Positions 13,379-24,507 of a stretch of DNA of 64,000 nucleotides are shown here, piece after piece. The stretch covers positions 65,057,872 through 65,121,871 of the forward strand of contig CM046301.1 of assembly GCA_025267735.1 (NCBI GenBank). The letters are read 5' to 3'. The DNA comes from Mactra quadrangularis. Its lineage: Eukaryota > Mollusca > Bivalvia > Venerida > Mactridae. The number at the start of each line of letters is the position of its first letter. Within the stretch, counting starts at the first letter, position 1. A model generated the notes under the pieces. That model worked only from the letters and a program-made list of their open reading frames with translations. It was not told the DNA's origin and made no database searches. The position numbers and the translations under genes are program-made.

Positions 13379-13981
13379 TTAGATACCCTCCGATGGTTGA
13401 TTGTCTTTCTTTTCTGACAAATCTGGAAGGTCATAGGCGTCTAAGACCTTATCAAACAAAAACTTGCGCTTGAGTATGGCGTATTTCATAGCTTCCTCCT
13501 GATCGAAATCTTCTTTGTCGACGAGCCGGTTGAACGTCTTCTTTATAGCGTTATAGATGGGATCTTTTTTCATCGCTTGGAACCATAGCAATTTACGTCC
13601 GAAACTGTTCATCATCATCGTTCTGTAGACGCTTTTTAGGTCCTCAAATGCGTCCTCCCTAGCCTCCCCAGCACTCACTTCGCTGTCGTCATCCATGATT
13701 GCAGCCACTTTGTTATCGTACTGTGACTGACACTTCTGATACGCTTCGTCTATGATTTCGTTCCAGGGATCAATGTCTGAAGATGACGAAGAGTCATCCT
13801 CCTCCGACATCATAGCTTCGTCACTAGATGCAGTGTCACTTTCATCCAGTTTTCCAAAAATATCCTCTTTTTCGAGACTGTCAGACATGTCATCCTCATT
13901 GTCCGAATGCGCTGATTTTTTGTGTCTAAGCATGTTATCTTTTCTACTGTACACTCTCAAACAGACGTCACACTGAAACAT
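13379..13981 (-). CDS. C2H2 zinc-finger protein, left arm
   Basis: Unrecognised protein of 200 residues if started at the ATG at 13981 (MFQCDVC). An open frame extends 14 codons further upstream without an ATG. It has one classical finger near the N-terminus, C-x2-C-x12-H-x4-H (CDVC...HKKSAH). A strongly acidic, Ser/Asp/Glu-rich segment follows, then a mixed-charge helical C-terminal half ending in a Lys/Asp-rich tail. This layout suits a DNA-binding regulator, but no function is shown. It lies 47 bp downstream of the basic-protein ORF on the same strand, suggesting one transcript. The right-arm copy has an identical translation. Confidence 0.65.
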   Translation of the reverse strand: MFQCDVCLRVYSRKDNMLRHKKSAHSDNEDDMSDSLEKEDIFGKLDESDTASSDEAMMSEEDDSSSSSDIDPWNEIIDEAYQKCQSQYDNKVAAIMDDDSEVSAGEAREDAFEDLKSVYRTMMMNSFGRKLLWFQAMKKDPIYNAIKKTFNRLVDKEDFDQEEAMKYAILKRKFLFDKVLDAYDLPDLSEKKDNQPSEGI

Positions 13982-14028
13982 CACCCTCAGAGTCCAAGGT
14001 ATAAATGAGGCTAAACGATTCAAACCGC

Positions 14029-14397
14029 TCAGCTTAATACTGGTCCTATTGTGGCGATGTCTTTCAGTTTTTGTTTTCGACCGCCAGATGTCCTCCTTCG
14101 ATTTTTACTTTGCTTGTTGTTCTTGAGCGGCTCATCCGCGCTCGGTACACGAGATGATTTAAATTCATCCATTCCATACACCGATATATCTTTTGGTTTC
14201 GCCTGGCGCTCGAGCATGCTTTTCGCTATAGCGGTCGTTTGCTCCGCGGGAAGAACCATACGAATATACACTTCAGTCGACGATTTTTTAGCTTTCAAAC
14301 TTCTTTTGCCATTCTTTCGCTCTGTACGAATATGATCCTTTGCCGGTGACATTTTCCGTTTTCTACTTTTCCCCTCAATATTAAATATATCCATCAT
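14029..14397 (-). CDS. Small basic protein, left arm
   Basis: Unrecognised 122-residue protein, rich in Lys, Arg and Ser, with clustered basic motifs (KSRKRK, KNGKRS, KNRRRTSGGRKQK). It resembles nucleic-acid-binding or condensing proteins in composition only. No conserved domain is visible. It starts at ATGATGGAT and sits between the MYND ORF and the C2H2 ORF in the same direction. The right-arm copy is identical at 15368-15736. Confidence 0.6.
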   Translation of the reverse strand: MMDIFNIEGKSRKRKMSPAKDHIRTERKNGKRSLKAKKSSTEVYIRMVLPAEQTTAIAKSMLERQAKPKDISVYGMDEFKSSRVPSADEPLKNNKQSKNRRRTSGGRKQKLKDIATIGPVLS

Positions 14398-14521
14398 CGT
14401 TTATGGTCTTCACCCTCTGACATACGAGTAAACACTGAACGGGGTCGTTGGTGGATCAACCTATTTAAAGTGTCGTGTGGTCGATGAAACCCCTTATGAT
14501 AAAGTTAGTGTATTTAGTGTC

Positions 14522-14797
14522 TTAATTGGAAGAGGGTAATACGCATATTTTGTGATGAATGATTGATTTGTCTGCTAGCATGCATTGTTGGTTACAGTAT
14601 CTAGCGACGTTACACCTATCACACTTTATGTAGGAACACATGCGTGAGCGACACCTCCAGCACGTATCATTTTGCTGCAGTTGGAGCGGTGACATATCCA
14701 TGTTGTATTCCATGAAATTAGACATATCGCGGTAGAAACGTTTCATCTGAATTATGTTTTTAGATAACATCAGGTATTGTTCAGAATGATGTAACAT
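14522..14797 (-). CDS. MYND-type zinc-finger protein, left arm
   Basis: A 91-residue protein. Residues about 48-88 form a MYND zinc finger: CWRC, then C and CDRC, then RYCNQQC, then H/HH and a final C. MYND fingers usually bind proline-rich protein partners and occur in transcription and chromatin regulators. The N-terminal part is helical and Met-rich with no known domain. The start is the first ATG, about 85 bp from the centre of the palindrome, so the two arm copies diverge from the 68-bp spacer. The identical partner is 14968-15243. Confidence 0.75.
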   Translation of the reverse strand: MLHHSEQYLMLSKNIIQMKRFYRDMSNFMEYNMDMSPLQLQQNDTCWRCRSRMCSYIKCDRCNVARYCNQQCMLADKSIIHHKICVLPSSN

Positions 14798-14848
14798 CCA
14801 TTCAAAGGCAATTCACTCCTCATGTTGCGCCGATACCTCATTTTTACC

Positions 14849-14916
14849 CTCCTCGTCCTCAATTGAGATGAGGAGGGCAAGTTGAGGCATTAATCGGGAA
14901 TGAGGAGGTAAGAGGA
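14849..14916. other. Central spacer of the palindrome
   Basis: This 68-bp non-palindromic centre joins the two arms. It is rich in 'gaggagg/cctcctc' words that imperfectly pair with each other ('cctcctcgtcctcaattgag' against 'gatgaggagggcaagttgag'). Both outward MYND ORFs start from here, so it or its arm margins may act as a shared bidirectional promoter; that is inference. Confidence 0.7.
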
Positions 14917-14967
14917 GGTAAAAATGAGGTATCGGCGCAACATGAGGAGTGAATTGCCTTTGAATGG

Positions 14968-15243
14968 ATGTTACATCATTCTGAACAATACCTGATGTTA
15001 TCTAAAAACATAATTCAGATGAAACGTTTCTACCGCGATATGTCTAATTTCATGGAATACAACATGGATATGTCACCGCTCCAACTGCAGCAAAATGATA
15101 CGTGCTGGAGGTGTCGCTCACGCATGTGTTCCTACATAAAGTGTGATAGGTGTAACGTCGCTAGATACTGTAACCAACAATGCATGCTAGCAGACAAATC
15201 AATCATTCATCACAAAATATGCGTATTACCCTCTTCCAATTAA
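14968..15243 (+). CDS. MYND-type zinc-finger protein, right arm
   Basis: Mirror copy of 14522-14797 with the same 91-residue translation. The MYND cysteines (CWRC...CDRC...RYCNQQC...C) are all kept. It reads outward from the centre, followed after 124 bp by the basic-protein ORF and then the C2H2 ORF, probably as one transcription unit. Confidence 0.75.
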   Translation: MLHHSEQYLMLSKNIIQMKRFYRDMSNFMEYNMDMSPLQLQQNDTCWRCRSRMCSYIKCDRCNVARYCNQQCMLADKSIIHHKICVLPSSN

Positions 15244-15367
15244 GACACTAAATACACTAACTTTATCATAAGGGGTTTCATCGACCACACGACACTTTAA
15301 ATAGGTTGATCCACCAACGACCCCGTTCAGTGTTTACTCGTATGTCAGAGGGTGAAGACCATAAACG

Positions 15368-15736
15368 ATGATGGATATATTTAATATTGAGGGGAAAAGT
15401 AGAAAACGGAAAATGTCACCGGCAAAGGATCATATTCGTACAGAGCGAAAGAATGGCAAAAGAAGTTTGAAAGCTAAAAAATCGTCGACTGAAGTGTATA
15501 TTCGTATGGTTCTTCCCGCGGAGCAAACGACCGCTATAGCGAAAAGCATGCTCGAGCGCCAGGCGAAACCAAAAGATATATCGGTGTATGGAATGGATGA
15601 ATTTAAATCATCTCGTGTACCGAGCGCGGATGAGCCGCTCAAGAACAACAAGCAAAGTAAAAATCGAAGGAGGACATCTGGCGGTCGAAAACAAAAACTG
15701 AAAGACATCGCCACAATAGGACCAGTATTAAGCTGA
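15368..15736 (+). CDS. Small basic protein, right arm
   Basis: Mirror copy of 14029-14397, identical 122-residue translation with the same Lys/Arg clusters. Its stop is followed 47 bp later by the ATG of the C2H2 ORF. Confidence 0.6.
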   Translation: MMDIFNIEGKSRKRKMSPAKDHIRTERKNGKRSLKAKKSSTEVYIRMVLPAEQTTAIAKSMLERQAKPKDISVYGMDEFKSSRVPSADEPLKNNKQSKNRRRTSGGRKQKLKDIATIGPVLS

Positions 15737-15783
15737 GCGGTTTGAATCGTTTAGCCTCATTTATACCTTGGACTCTGAGGGTG

Positions 15784-16386
15784 ATGTTTCAGTGTGACGT
15801 CTGTTTGAGAGTGTACAGTAGAAAAGATAACATGCTTAGACACAAAAAATCAGCGCATTCGGACAATGAGGATGACATGTCTGACAGTCTCGAAAAAGAG
15901 GATATTTTTGGAAAACTGGATGAAAGTGACACTGCATCTAGTGACGAAGCTATGATGTCGGAGGAGGATGACTCTTCGTCATCTTCAGACATTGATCCCT
16001 GGAACGAAATCATAGACGAAGCGTATCAGAAGTGTCAGTCACAGTACGATAACAAAGTGGCTGCAATCATGGATGACGACAGCGAAGTGAGTGCTGGGGA
16101 GGCTAGGGAGGACGCATTTGAGGACCTAAAAAGCGTCTACAGAACGATGATGATGAACAGTTTCGGACGTAAATTGCTATGGTTCCAAGCGATGAAAAAA
16201 GATCCCATCTATAACGCTATAAAGAAGACGTTCAACCGGCTCGTCGACAAAGAAGATTTCGATCAGGAGGAAGCTATGAAATACGCCATACTCAAGCGCA
16301 AGTTTTTGTTTGATAAGGTCTTAGACGCCTATGACCTTCCAGATTTGTCAGAAAAGAAAGACAATCAACCATCGGAGGGTATCTAA
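15784..16386 (+). CDS. C2H2 zinc-finger protein, right arm
   Basis: Mirror copy of 13379-13981, identical translation. It starts at the ATG of MFQCDVC, has a single C2H2 finger at the N-terminus, then the acidic Ser/Glu segment and the charged C-terminal part. A poly(A) signal lies about 200 bp downstream at 16584. Confidence 0.65.
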   Translation: MFQCDVCLRVYSRKDNMLRHKKSAHSDNEDDMSDSLEKEDIFGKLDESDTASSDEAMMSEEDDSSSSSDIDPWNEIIDEAYQKCQSQYDNKVAAIMDDDSEVSAGEAREDAFEDLKSVYRTMMMNSFGRKLLWFQAMKKDPIYNAIKKTFNRLVDKEDFDQEEAMKYAILKRKFLFDKVLDAYDLPDLSEKKDNQPSEGI

Positions 16387-16583
16387 TGGAAGAGACGTAG
16401 CAAGGACAGTAAAGACTGCTTTCGAACTATCGCGTGTGATTCGAGATTCTTTCCCATTTGAGAGAGAGAAAAAATAAGAATGTTTAACTGATATCAATAG
16501 TGTGAAATGTGCTTTAAACTGGATGGACATTATATTCGCGTTTATATTCGCATTATATTTTGTGTTTATGAATTGTGCGTATC

Positions 16584-16589
16584 AATAAA
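16584..16589 (+). terminator. Poly(A) signal for right-arm C2H2 gene
   Basis: AATAAA, about 200 bp after the stop at 16386, mirrors 13176-13181. Confidence 0.55.
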
Positions 16590-19123
16590 GTTTATAAAGC
16601 CTTTTTCGTTCTTATAGTCATTATACATATAAATATGTATATATATATATATAAGATTTAAGGTAAAGGAGTCCAAATAACACGCTTGTATGCCGTGACA
16701 CTCTTCATCACACTATAGTAAACACTATAGTATACGTTCAATTGTATTTTGACAAAAATGAATGCTCCACATTGACATGGTTAGAATCTGAAACGACGGG
16801 AGGTCTTTAGATTTAAACATAGTCGCGAATCATAAATTGGACTCCTTTATCTTAAACGCTCTCGAATATTATGGCACTAGATCCTGAGTGGAGAATCTCC
16901 GGAAGTTGAAACAATGAGTGGACTATCAACTCTATTGTTCGATATATTTGGACCAATCTGATTAAACCCCGATCTAAAATTTTACCGCTCGCATATACTC
17001 GCTAATTTAGATCTGGCCTTTTCCAAACGAAGGTCGCGTTCAGGTGACCTTTTCTCATAATAATATTCATGACGAAATTGTGATGATACGTAACTTATTT
17101 ACATCGTCTACGTCACGCAATTTGAAATGAGCCACCCAATCGTAGACTGTGAATAATACCGCTGTTAAATTTTCAGGCAATCCTAGGTCTAAAAATAGAA
17201 ATTACGAAATCAAAATGTGATTAATAGTGTTTTCGTCTAGATGAAAGCTACGCATTGATTGGTCGACACAAAGTTCATCTCGACGTGACCTTGCATTGAC
17301 TAAGTAGAGATCCACTACGACAACGCGAGTGGAACAGGATCTCTGTTTACGGAGATTGTATTTGGACTTGCTTACTCCACTCCACATACTGCGGATAGAA
17401 TTTAAACGTTTTTCATAGAAACGTGTCTTGCTAACCAGTACATCTCCCTTTCACGACAATACACCAGTACTGCAACATGATAACGTGTACCTAAACTGTC
17501 TACTATTTTAAACGTTTAACACAATTTTCTATAAAAAGTAAGGTTCAGTACTATGACATTATAAGTTACTATACTGTCCCATACTTTGTTATCAATGAAC
17601 TTAGTATATACTTAGTATAGTTACCCAAGCGATAAAAGAATGTAACCAATATTTAAAGCCACTATATAAGACAAATTTATTTTATTATGTATTTAAACAG
17701 ATAGAAATACTGTGTTACAACCATGAAGTTATCGAAATATAGTATTCATTAGAGACATATTGCATAAATGAACATTATATTGGTACATAATGTTTCATAC
17801 TAAGGCAATTTAACTCTTACATAGAGAAGGCGTGCTAACTCGCCAGGACTTACCGCTTTTGCACAGTTTATCCGTAAACAGATCAGCGTGAAAGACGCAA
17901 CAAAGTTTATTACCCTGATGAGATAAGATCATATTGAATACATGTATAAACTAAAGTAAAGTACTATGACATTGTAAATAACTACAGTGTCTCATATTTC
18001 ATTATCAGTGAATTAAGTACTTGTATAATTAACCAAGCGATGAAAGAATGTAACCATAATTTAAAGCACCTCGTTCACACATTTCAGCATAAATTTCAAC
18101 TTTTCTTAAACTCTAAAATTTGTAAAGAAATGGTTCGGGAGTAGCACGGCAGTGTTCTGATAATGATAATATTAATGTAAATTGACATACAACTGTAAAA
18201 GATGGTGTTTTATGTATATAAACCTACTCCGTTAGTAATGGTATGGCTATATTGGTGCGATGTATTTATGTTTTTTTTTTACTTTTAACTTATATTCCTC
18301 ACAATCTCAGTTTGCCCTTATATATTAAGAGTTCGTTTTAAGCACAATTACTATCACTGACAGAAAATTTATAAAACATCAAAAATAATCAAATCTGTGA
18401 ACGAGTAGCTTTAATCATTCATTTTGAAATTCATTTGAAAATGATTGATTAGAAGGATGGACATTTAACGAACTTTAAACTTTAATGCAGAGGTAATTTT
18501 GCGTGTACTGGAAAAGGCAAGTGTTATGTAAGGTCCAATATAAAGCTTTGTTGTCTAATGTCCTTCTTTGTGAACAAAACAATGACTTAAACGGCAATCT
18601 GCTTTTAAAATCATCATGTATATAACGATGTAGTGCACTGTATAGTCAGGTCAAATAAGATCGTTTTACATTTTTATCAACTGTGAGCTATTTACATAAC
18701 TTGAATGTATATGGTTGCCCGAGAGACGAATTGAAAAGAATATTAATTATTGCTATCTTTTGTATAGTGAGATAAGATCACCTTTCATATGAAGTTATAA
18801 GGTTAAATACCATGACATTGCAAATGAGTATACTATCTATTGGAAATACAGTTGAACCTCGATGACTGGAAGTTGTTGGAAGTAGCTGAAAATTTCAAGC
18901 CAATTTTAGAATAAAACAATTATAAATACACCGATTAATGAACTTTAAATTGCAATTGAAAATGTCAAGTTTAGGAATGCGCTCGTTTCACTACATGGAC
19001 ACAGTCGGGTCAAGTGAGGTCGTTATGTCTCATATTTTTTATCAATGAATGATTATTTACATAACTTAAATGGATGTGATTACTCTGGTGAGGTTTTGAA
19101 AAGAATGTTAATTAAATGATATC
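16590..19123. other. Non-coding stretch of right arm
   Basis: Mirror of 10643-13175. It has no recognisable gene, the same degenerate direct repeats and the same nested inverted repeat (about 16655-16857). Confidence 0.6.
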
Positions 19124-19522
19124 TCAGATTTCATCGTTCATTTTTCTATGGAGACGTATCAAGGCATTGTTTTTTAACGGTTGCACCCAAAGCTTTCTTG
19201 AGAGTATGTCTATAGCGCACAGGAGGAATCGAACACCGTCATTGTCCTCCGCTAAATTGACCATAGACAACAAATCAATATCTAGTTGTTCGCCTATTCC
19301 AGAGACTCGCACGCTGGCCGTCTTGAATCTATGTCTTCTCGACTTCTGCAGAGAATAAGCATCTTGATCATTTAGCCACTGCTGTATAAATTTCACGGTA
19401 AATGTTCCAGGATACTTCTTATCTAGAACGTTGAACAATTTCTGAGCACCGGCAAAAGCAGCGGGATTTTTGGTGTTAAAATAATAACGTTCCAAAATCT
19501 GTTTTTTCTCCGCGTCTTCCAT
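19124..19522 (-). pseudogene. Truncated Polinton integrase, right arm
   Basis: Mirror copy of 10244-10642 with the identical 132-residue translation and the same premature end before the second catalytic Asp. That both arms carry the same truncation shows that the break predates, or was copied with, formation of the palindrome. Confidence 0.8.
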
Positions 19523-19762
19523 ATTTTCATTCTAACGCGAGTGAAGCTCTAAGAAGAACTGAGTGTCACACGTTGACCACCGGCTTTTTCTTAAAATCGG
19601 ATATATTATGGAATGAAAGACAACTCCGTGATAGTTAAACGCAACATTAGCGAGATTACTCTCCCTTGGATCAAAAACTAAAAATGTTATTCTAAGCACA
19701 TTGTTATTCTCTGCACATTGTTATTCTCTGCACTCAATCCGTACCCTCAGAATGTACCTACT

Positions 19763-19768
19763 AGTTTT
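19763..19768. repeat. Right target-site duplication AGTTTT
   Basis: Direct copy of 9998-10003, immediately after the terminal ...CCTACT of the element. Confidence 0.85.
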
Positions 19769-19867
19769 CTAGTGAACATTTTTCAATTTAAAAAAAATAA
19801 GTGTCAATTAGTGCATGTATGTGAAGACAGCAGTAACGGCAGTACAGCAGTAAAGCCTTACTGTCAG
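19769..19867. other. Unique flank between element and satellite
   Basis: About 100 bp with the words 'cagcagtaacggcagtac' and 'cagtaaagccttactg', similar in style to the short repeats at 63330-63500. No gene. It should be the pre-insertion continuation of the 1.2-kb repeat at 8797-9997. Confidence 0.4.
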
Positions 19868-20119
19868 AATTTCATCATTTTCAGGCTGATTGTTTGGAAA
19901 ATGTTTTCACGGGTACATTTTGAAAAATAAGTCAACAATAAGGGCACTGCGAGTGGACAAAACAGGCCCATTTTCAAATGTATACTTTTGTTCGACAGTT
20001 CGACATCCTTCTGCTATTAATAAATGCATCTTTTATAAAATTACTTCACCAATCTATTCAATCTATAATAAAATTAAATATAGAACAAGCTTTCTTTTGG
20101 TATACAAATGTGAGAAAAA
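19868..20119 (-). repeat. Satellite remnant in left-array orientation
   Basis: The sequence 'tcattttcaggctgattg' and what follows matches left-array copies such as 6524-6740 in the same orientation, including 'gacatccttctgct'. The orientation flips at about 20120. The Polinton-like element and the 1.2-kb repeats therefore interrupt the left-oriented array rather than marking the inversion point. Confidence 0.65.
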
Positions 20120-23100
20120 TTCGAACCGAACTTTCGTACTGAGAATTTTCGTACTTGATATATTTAAATACATATATTTTGTCGCAATTAAAATGAGTTA
20201 ATCACACATCTATACACCAAATTAAAGCTTGTTCTATCTAAAAGTTGATTTTGTGAACAGATAGATGAAATGATTAATAAAACATGTGTTAAATAACAGC
20301 AGAAGGATGACAGTCGAACACAAAATTCACATTCGAAAATGGGCCTGTTTTGTTTACTCACCAGGCCCTTATTATTTATTTGCTGTTCAAAATGTACCCG
20401 TCAAAACATTTTTACAACAATCAGCTTTAAAATGATGCATAATATCACATGTTTTGCCTAATTTAAGGCTTACAATAAGACTCGGTAATTAGCATGTTTT
20501 CGCACATTTCAATGAAAAAATCAAACCAAACTGTGGTCGGATAAATTTAGGAACTTGACATAAAAACATAAATTTTGTCCAAATTAAGTCGAGTTATTCA
20601 CTCATATATACACCAAAAGAAAGCTTATTCTATTGCCAGTTTGATTTTGCGATTCAGTTTTTAAATTAATTAAGATTACGTGTATTTATTTATAGCAGAA
20701 GGATGTCACTCAAACCGAAATGTACGTCCGAAAATAGGGCTACTTTATACACTCGTCTTGCTGTTAATCTTTTACAATAATTCTAAATCGACCTGTCTAA
20801 ACCTTTTTCTATGTATTAGCTTTAAAATGATGCATAATATCGCATATTCTGTCTTAATTGGGGCTTAAAATAAGACTCGATAAAAAGCATGTATTGGCAC
20901 TATTTTAATGAAAATATCGAACCGAACTTCCGCACTGAGAATTTTCGTACTCGATATATTAACGTATAATTTGTCGCAATTAAATAGAGTTTATCGCACA
21001 TCTATATACCAGATTAAAGCTTGTTCTATATAAAATTTGATTTTGTGAACAGATAGATGAAATGATTAATAAAACATGAGTTGAATAACAGCAGAAGGAT
21101 GTCAGTCGAACACAAAATTCACATTCGAAAATGGGCCTGTTTTGTTTACTCTCCAGGTCCTTATTATTTGTTTACTGTACAAAATGTACCCGTCAAAACA
21201 TTTTTACAACAATCAGCTTTAAAATGATGCATAATATCACATGTTTTGCCTAAATTGAGGCTTACAATATGACTCGGTAATTAGCACGTTTCCGCACATT
21301 TCAATGAAAAAATCAAACCAAACTGTGGTCGGGTAAATTTACGAACCTGACATATAAACATATATTTTGTCCAAATTAAGTCGAGTTATTCACTCATTTA
21401 TACATCAAATGAAAGCTTATTCTATTGCCAGTTCGATTTTGTGATTCAAGTTTTAAATAGATTAAAAATACGTGTATTTATTTATAGCAGATGGATGTCA
21501 CTCAAACCGATATGTACGTCCGAAAATAGGGCTATTTTATACACTCGTCTTGCTGTTATTCTTTTACAATAATTCTAAATCGACCTGTCTAAATCTTTTT
21601 CTATGTATAATCTTTAAAATGATGCATAATATCGCATATTTTGTCGTAATTGTGGCTTAGAATAAGACTCGGTAAATAGGATGTATTGGCACTTTTTTAA
21701 TGAACATATCGAACCGAACTTCCGCACCGAGAATTTTCGTACTCGATATATTATCGTATATTTGTCGCAATTAGATAGAGTTTATTGCACATCTATATAC
21801 CAGATTAAAGCTTGTTCTATTTATAATTTGATTTTGTGAACAGATAGATGAAATGATTAATAAAACATGTGTTAAATAACAGCAGAAGGATGTCAGTCGA
21901 ACACAAAATTCACATTCGAAAATGGGCCTGTTTTGTTTACTCACCAGGCCCTTATTATTTATTTGCTGTTCAAATGTACACGTCAAAACATTTTTACAAC
22001 AATCAGCTTTAAAATGATGCATAATATCACATGTTTTGCCCAAATTAAGGCTTACAATAAGACTCGGTAATTAGCATGTTTTCGCACATTTCAATGAAAA
22101 AATCAAACCAAACTGTGGTCGGATAATTTACGAACTTGACATAAAAACATAAATTTTGTCCAAATTAAGTCGAGTTATTCACTCATATATACATCAAAAG
22201 AAAGCTTATTCAATTGCCAGTTTGATTTTGCGATTCAGTTTTCAAATTAATTAAGATTATGTGTATTTATTTATAGCAGAAGGATGTCACTCAAACCGAA
22301 ATGTACGTCCGAAAATAGGGCTACTTTATACACTCGTCTTGTTGTTATTCTTTTACAAAAATTCAAAATCGACCTGTCTAAACCTTTTTCTATGTATAAG
22401 CTTTAAAATGATGCATAATATCGCATATTTTGTCTTACTTTGGGCTTAAAAAAAGATTCGGTAAATAGCATGTATTGGCACTTTTTGAATGAAAATATCG
22501 AACGAACTTCCGCACTGAGAATTTTCGTACTCGATATATTAACATATAATTTGTCGCAATTAAATAGAGTTTATCGCACATCTTTATACCAGATTAAAGC
22601 TTATTCTATATAAAATTTGATTTTGTGAACAGATAGATGAAATGATTAATAAAACATGTGTTAAATAACAGCAGAAGGATGTCAGTCGAACACAAAATTC
22701 ACATTCGAAAATGGGCCTGTTTTGCTTACTCACCAGGCCCTTATTATTTATTTGCTGTTCAAAATGTACCCGTCAAAACATTTTCACAACAATCAGCTTT
22801 AAAATGATGCATAATATTACATGTTTTGCCTAAATTTAGGCTTACAATAAGACTCGGTAATTAGCATGTTTTCGCACATTTCAATGAAAAAATCAAACCA
22901 ATCTGTGGTCGGGTGAATTTACGAACTTGACATATAAACATATATTTTGTCCAAATTAAGTCGAGTTATTCACTCATATATACATCAAAAGAAAGCTTAT
23001 TCTATTGCCAGTTTGATTTTGTGATTAAGTTTTTAAATTAATTAAGAATACGTGTATTTATTTATAGCAGAAGGATGTCACTCAAACCGAAATGTACGTC

Positions 23101-24507
23101 CGAAAATAGGGCTACTTTATACACTCGTCTTGTTGTTATTCTTTTACAAAAAAATTCTAAATCGACCTGTCTAAACCTTTTTCTATGTATAAGCTTTAAA
23201 ATGATGCATAATATCGCATAGTTTGTCTTAATTGTGGCTTAAAATAAGACTCGGTAAATAGCATGTATTAGCACTTTTTTAATGAAAATATCGAACCGAA
23301 CGTCCGCACTGAGAATTTTCGTACTCGATATATTAACGTATAATTTGTCGCAATTAAATAGAGTTTATCGCACATCTATATACCAGATTAAAGCTTGTTC
23401 TATATAAAATTTGATTTTGTGAACAGATAGATGAAATGATTAATAAAACATGTGTTAAATAACAGCAGAAGGATGTCAGTCGAACACAAAATTCACATTC
23501 GAAAATGGGCCTGTTTTGTTTACTCACCAGGCCCTTATTATTTATTTGCTGTTCAAAATGTACCCGTCAAAACATTTTTACAACAATCAGCTTTTAAATG
23601 ATGCATAATATCACATGTTTTGCATAATTTAAGGCTTACAATAAGACTCAGTAATTAGCATGTTTTCGCACATTTCAATGAAAAAATCAAACCAAACTGT
23701 GGTCGGATAAATTTACGAACTTGACATAAAAACATAAATTTTGTCCAAATTAAGTCGAGTTATTCACTCATTTATACATCAAAAGAAAGCTTATTCTATT
23801 GTTAGTTTGATTTTGCGATTTAGTTTTGAAATTAATTAAGATTACGTGTATTTATTTATAGCAGAAGGAAGTCACTCAAACCGAAATGTACGTCCGAAAA
23901 TAGGGCTACTTTATACACTCGTCTTGCTGTTAATCTTTTACAATAATTCTAAATCGACCTGTCTAAACCTTTTTCTATGTATAAGCTTTAAAATGATGCA
24001 TAATATCGCATATTTTGTCTTAATTGGGGCTTAGAATAAGACTCGGTAAATAGCATGTATTTGCACTTTTTGAATGAAAATATCGAACGAACTTCCGCAC
24101 TGAGAATTTTCGTACTCGATATATTAACATATAATTTGTCGCAATTAAATAGAGTTTATCGCATATCTTTATAACAGATTAAAGCTTGTTCTATATAAAA
24201 TTTGATTTTGTGAACAGATAGATGAAATGATTAATTAAACATGTGTTAAATAACAGCAGAAGGATGTCAGTCGAACACAAAATTCACATTCGAAAATGGG
24301 CCTGTTTTGCTTACCCACCAGGCCCTTATTTTTTATTTGCTGTTCAAAATGTACCCGTCAAAACAGTTTCACAACAATCAGCTTTAAAATGATGCATAAT
24401 ATCACATGTTTTGCCTAAATTTAGGCTTACAATAAGACTCGGTAATTAGCATGTTTTCGCACATTTCAATGAAAAAATCAAACCAATCTGTGGTCGGGTG
24501 AATTTAC
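20120..24507 (+). repeat. Satellite array, 792-bp unit, inverted right block
   Basis: The same 792-bp satellite in the opposite orientation. Equivalent points lie at 20680, 21472, 22261, 23053 and 23846. The first part (about 20121-20200) is the reverse complement of the edge variant at 6358-6437, so the two blocks are head-to-head. Copies are more diverged from each other than the higher-order blocks on the left. Confidence 0.9.

Larger units (their letters stand above)
10004..19762. mobile_element. Palindromic Polinton/Maverick-like element
   Basis: A 9759-bp element whose left arm (10004-14848) and right arm (14917-19762) are inverted copies. Coordinates pair to a constant sum of 29765 inside and 29766 outside. 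The 1-bp change is explained by an A-run of 9 bases near 11490 against a T-run of 10 near 18271. All arm ORFs translate identically in both arms. The only other differences I found by eye are two bases near 10034. The termini are 5'-AGTAGG...CCTACT-3' with a 6-bp AGTTTT duplication on each side. A truncated retroviral-type integrase near each end is also typical of Polintons. Family B polymerase, packaging ATPase, protease and capsid genes are missing, so the element is non-autonomous. The different left and right flanking sequences plus the duplication argue that it integrated in palindromic form. Confidence 0.85.

Noticed and set aside
10004..19762. Palindrome as an assembly fold-back artefact
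   Set aside because: The outer flanks differ and carry an exact direct AGTTTT duplication next to AGT/ACT termini, which a fold-back artefact would not produce.
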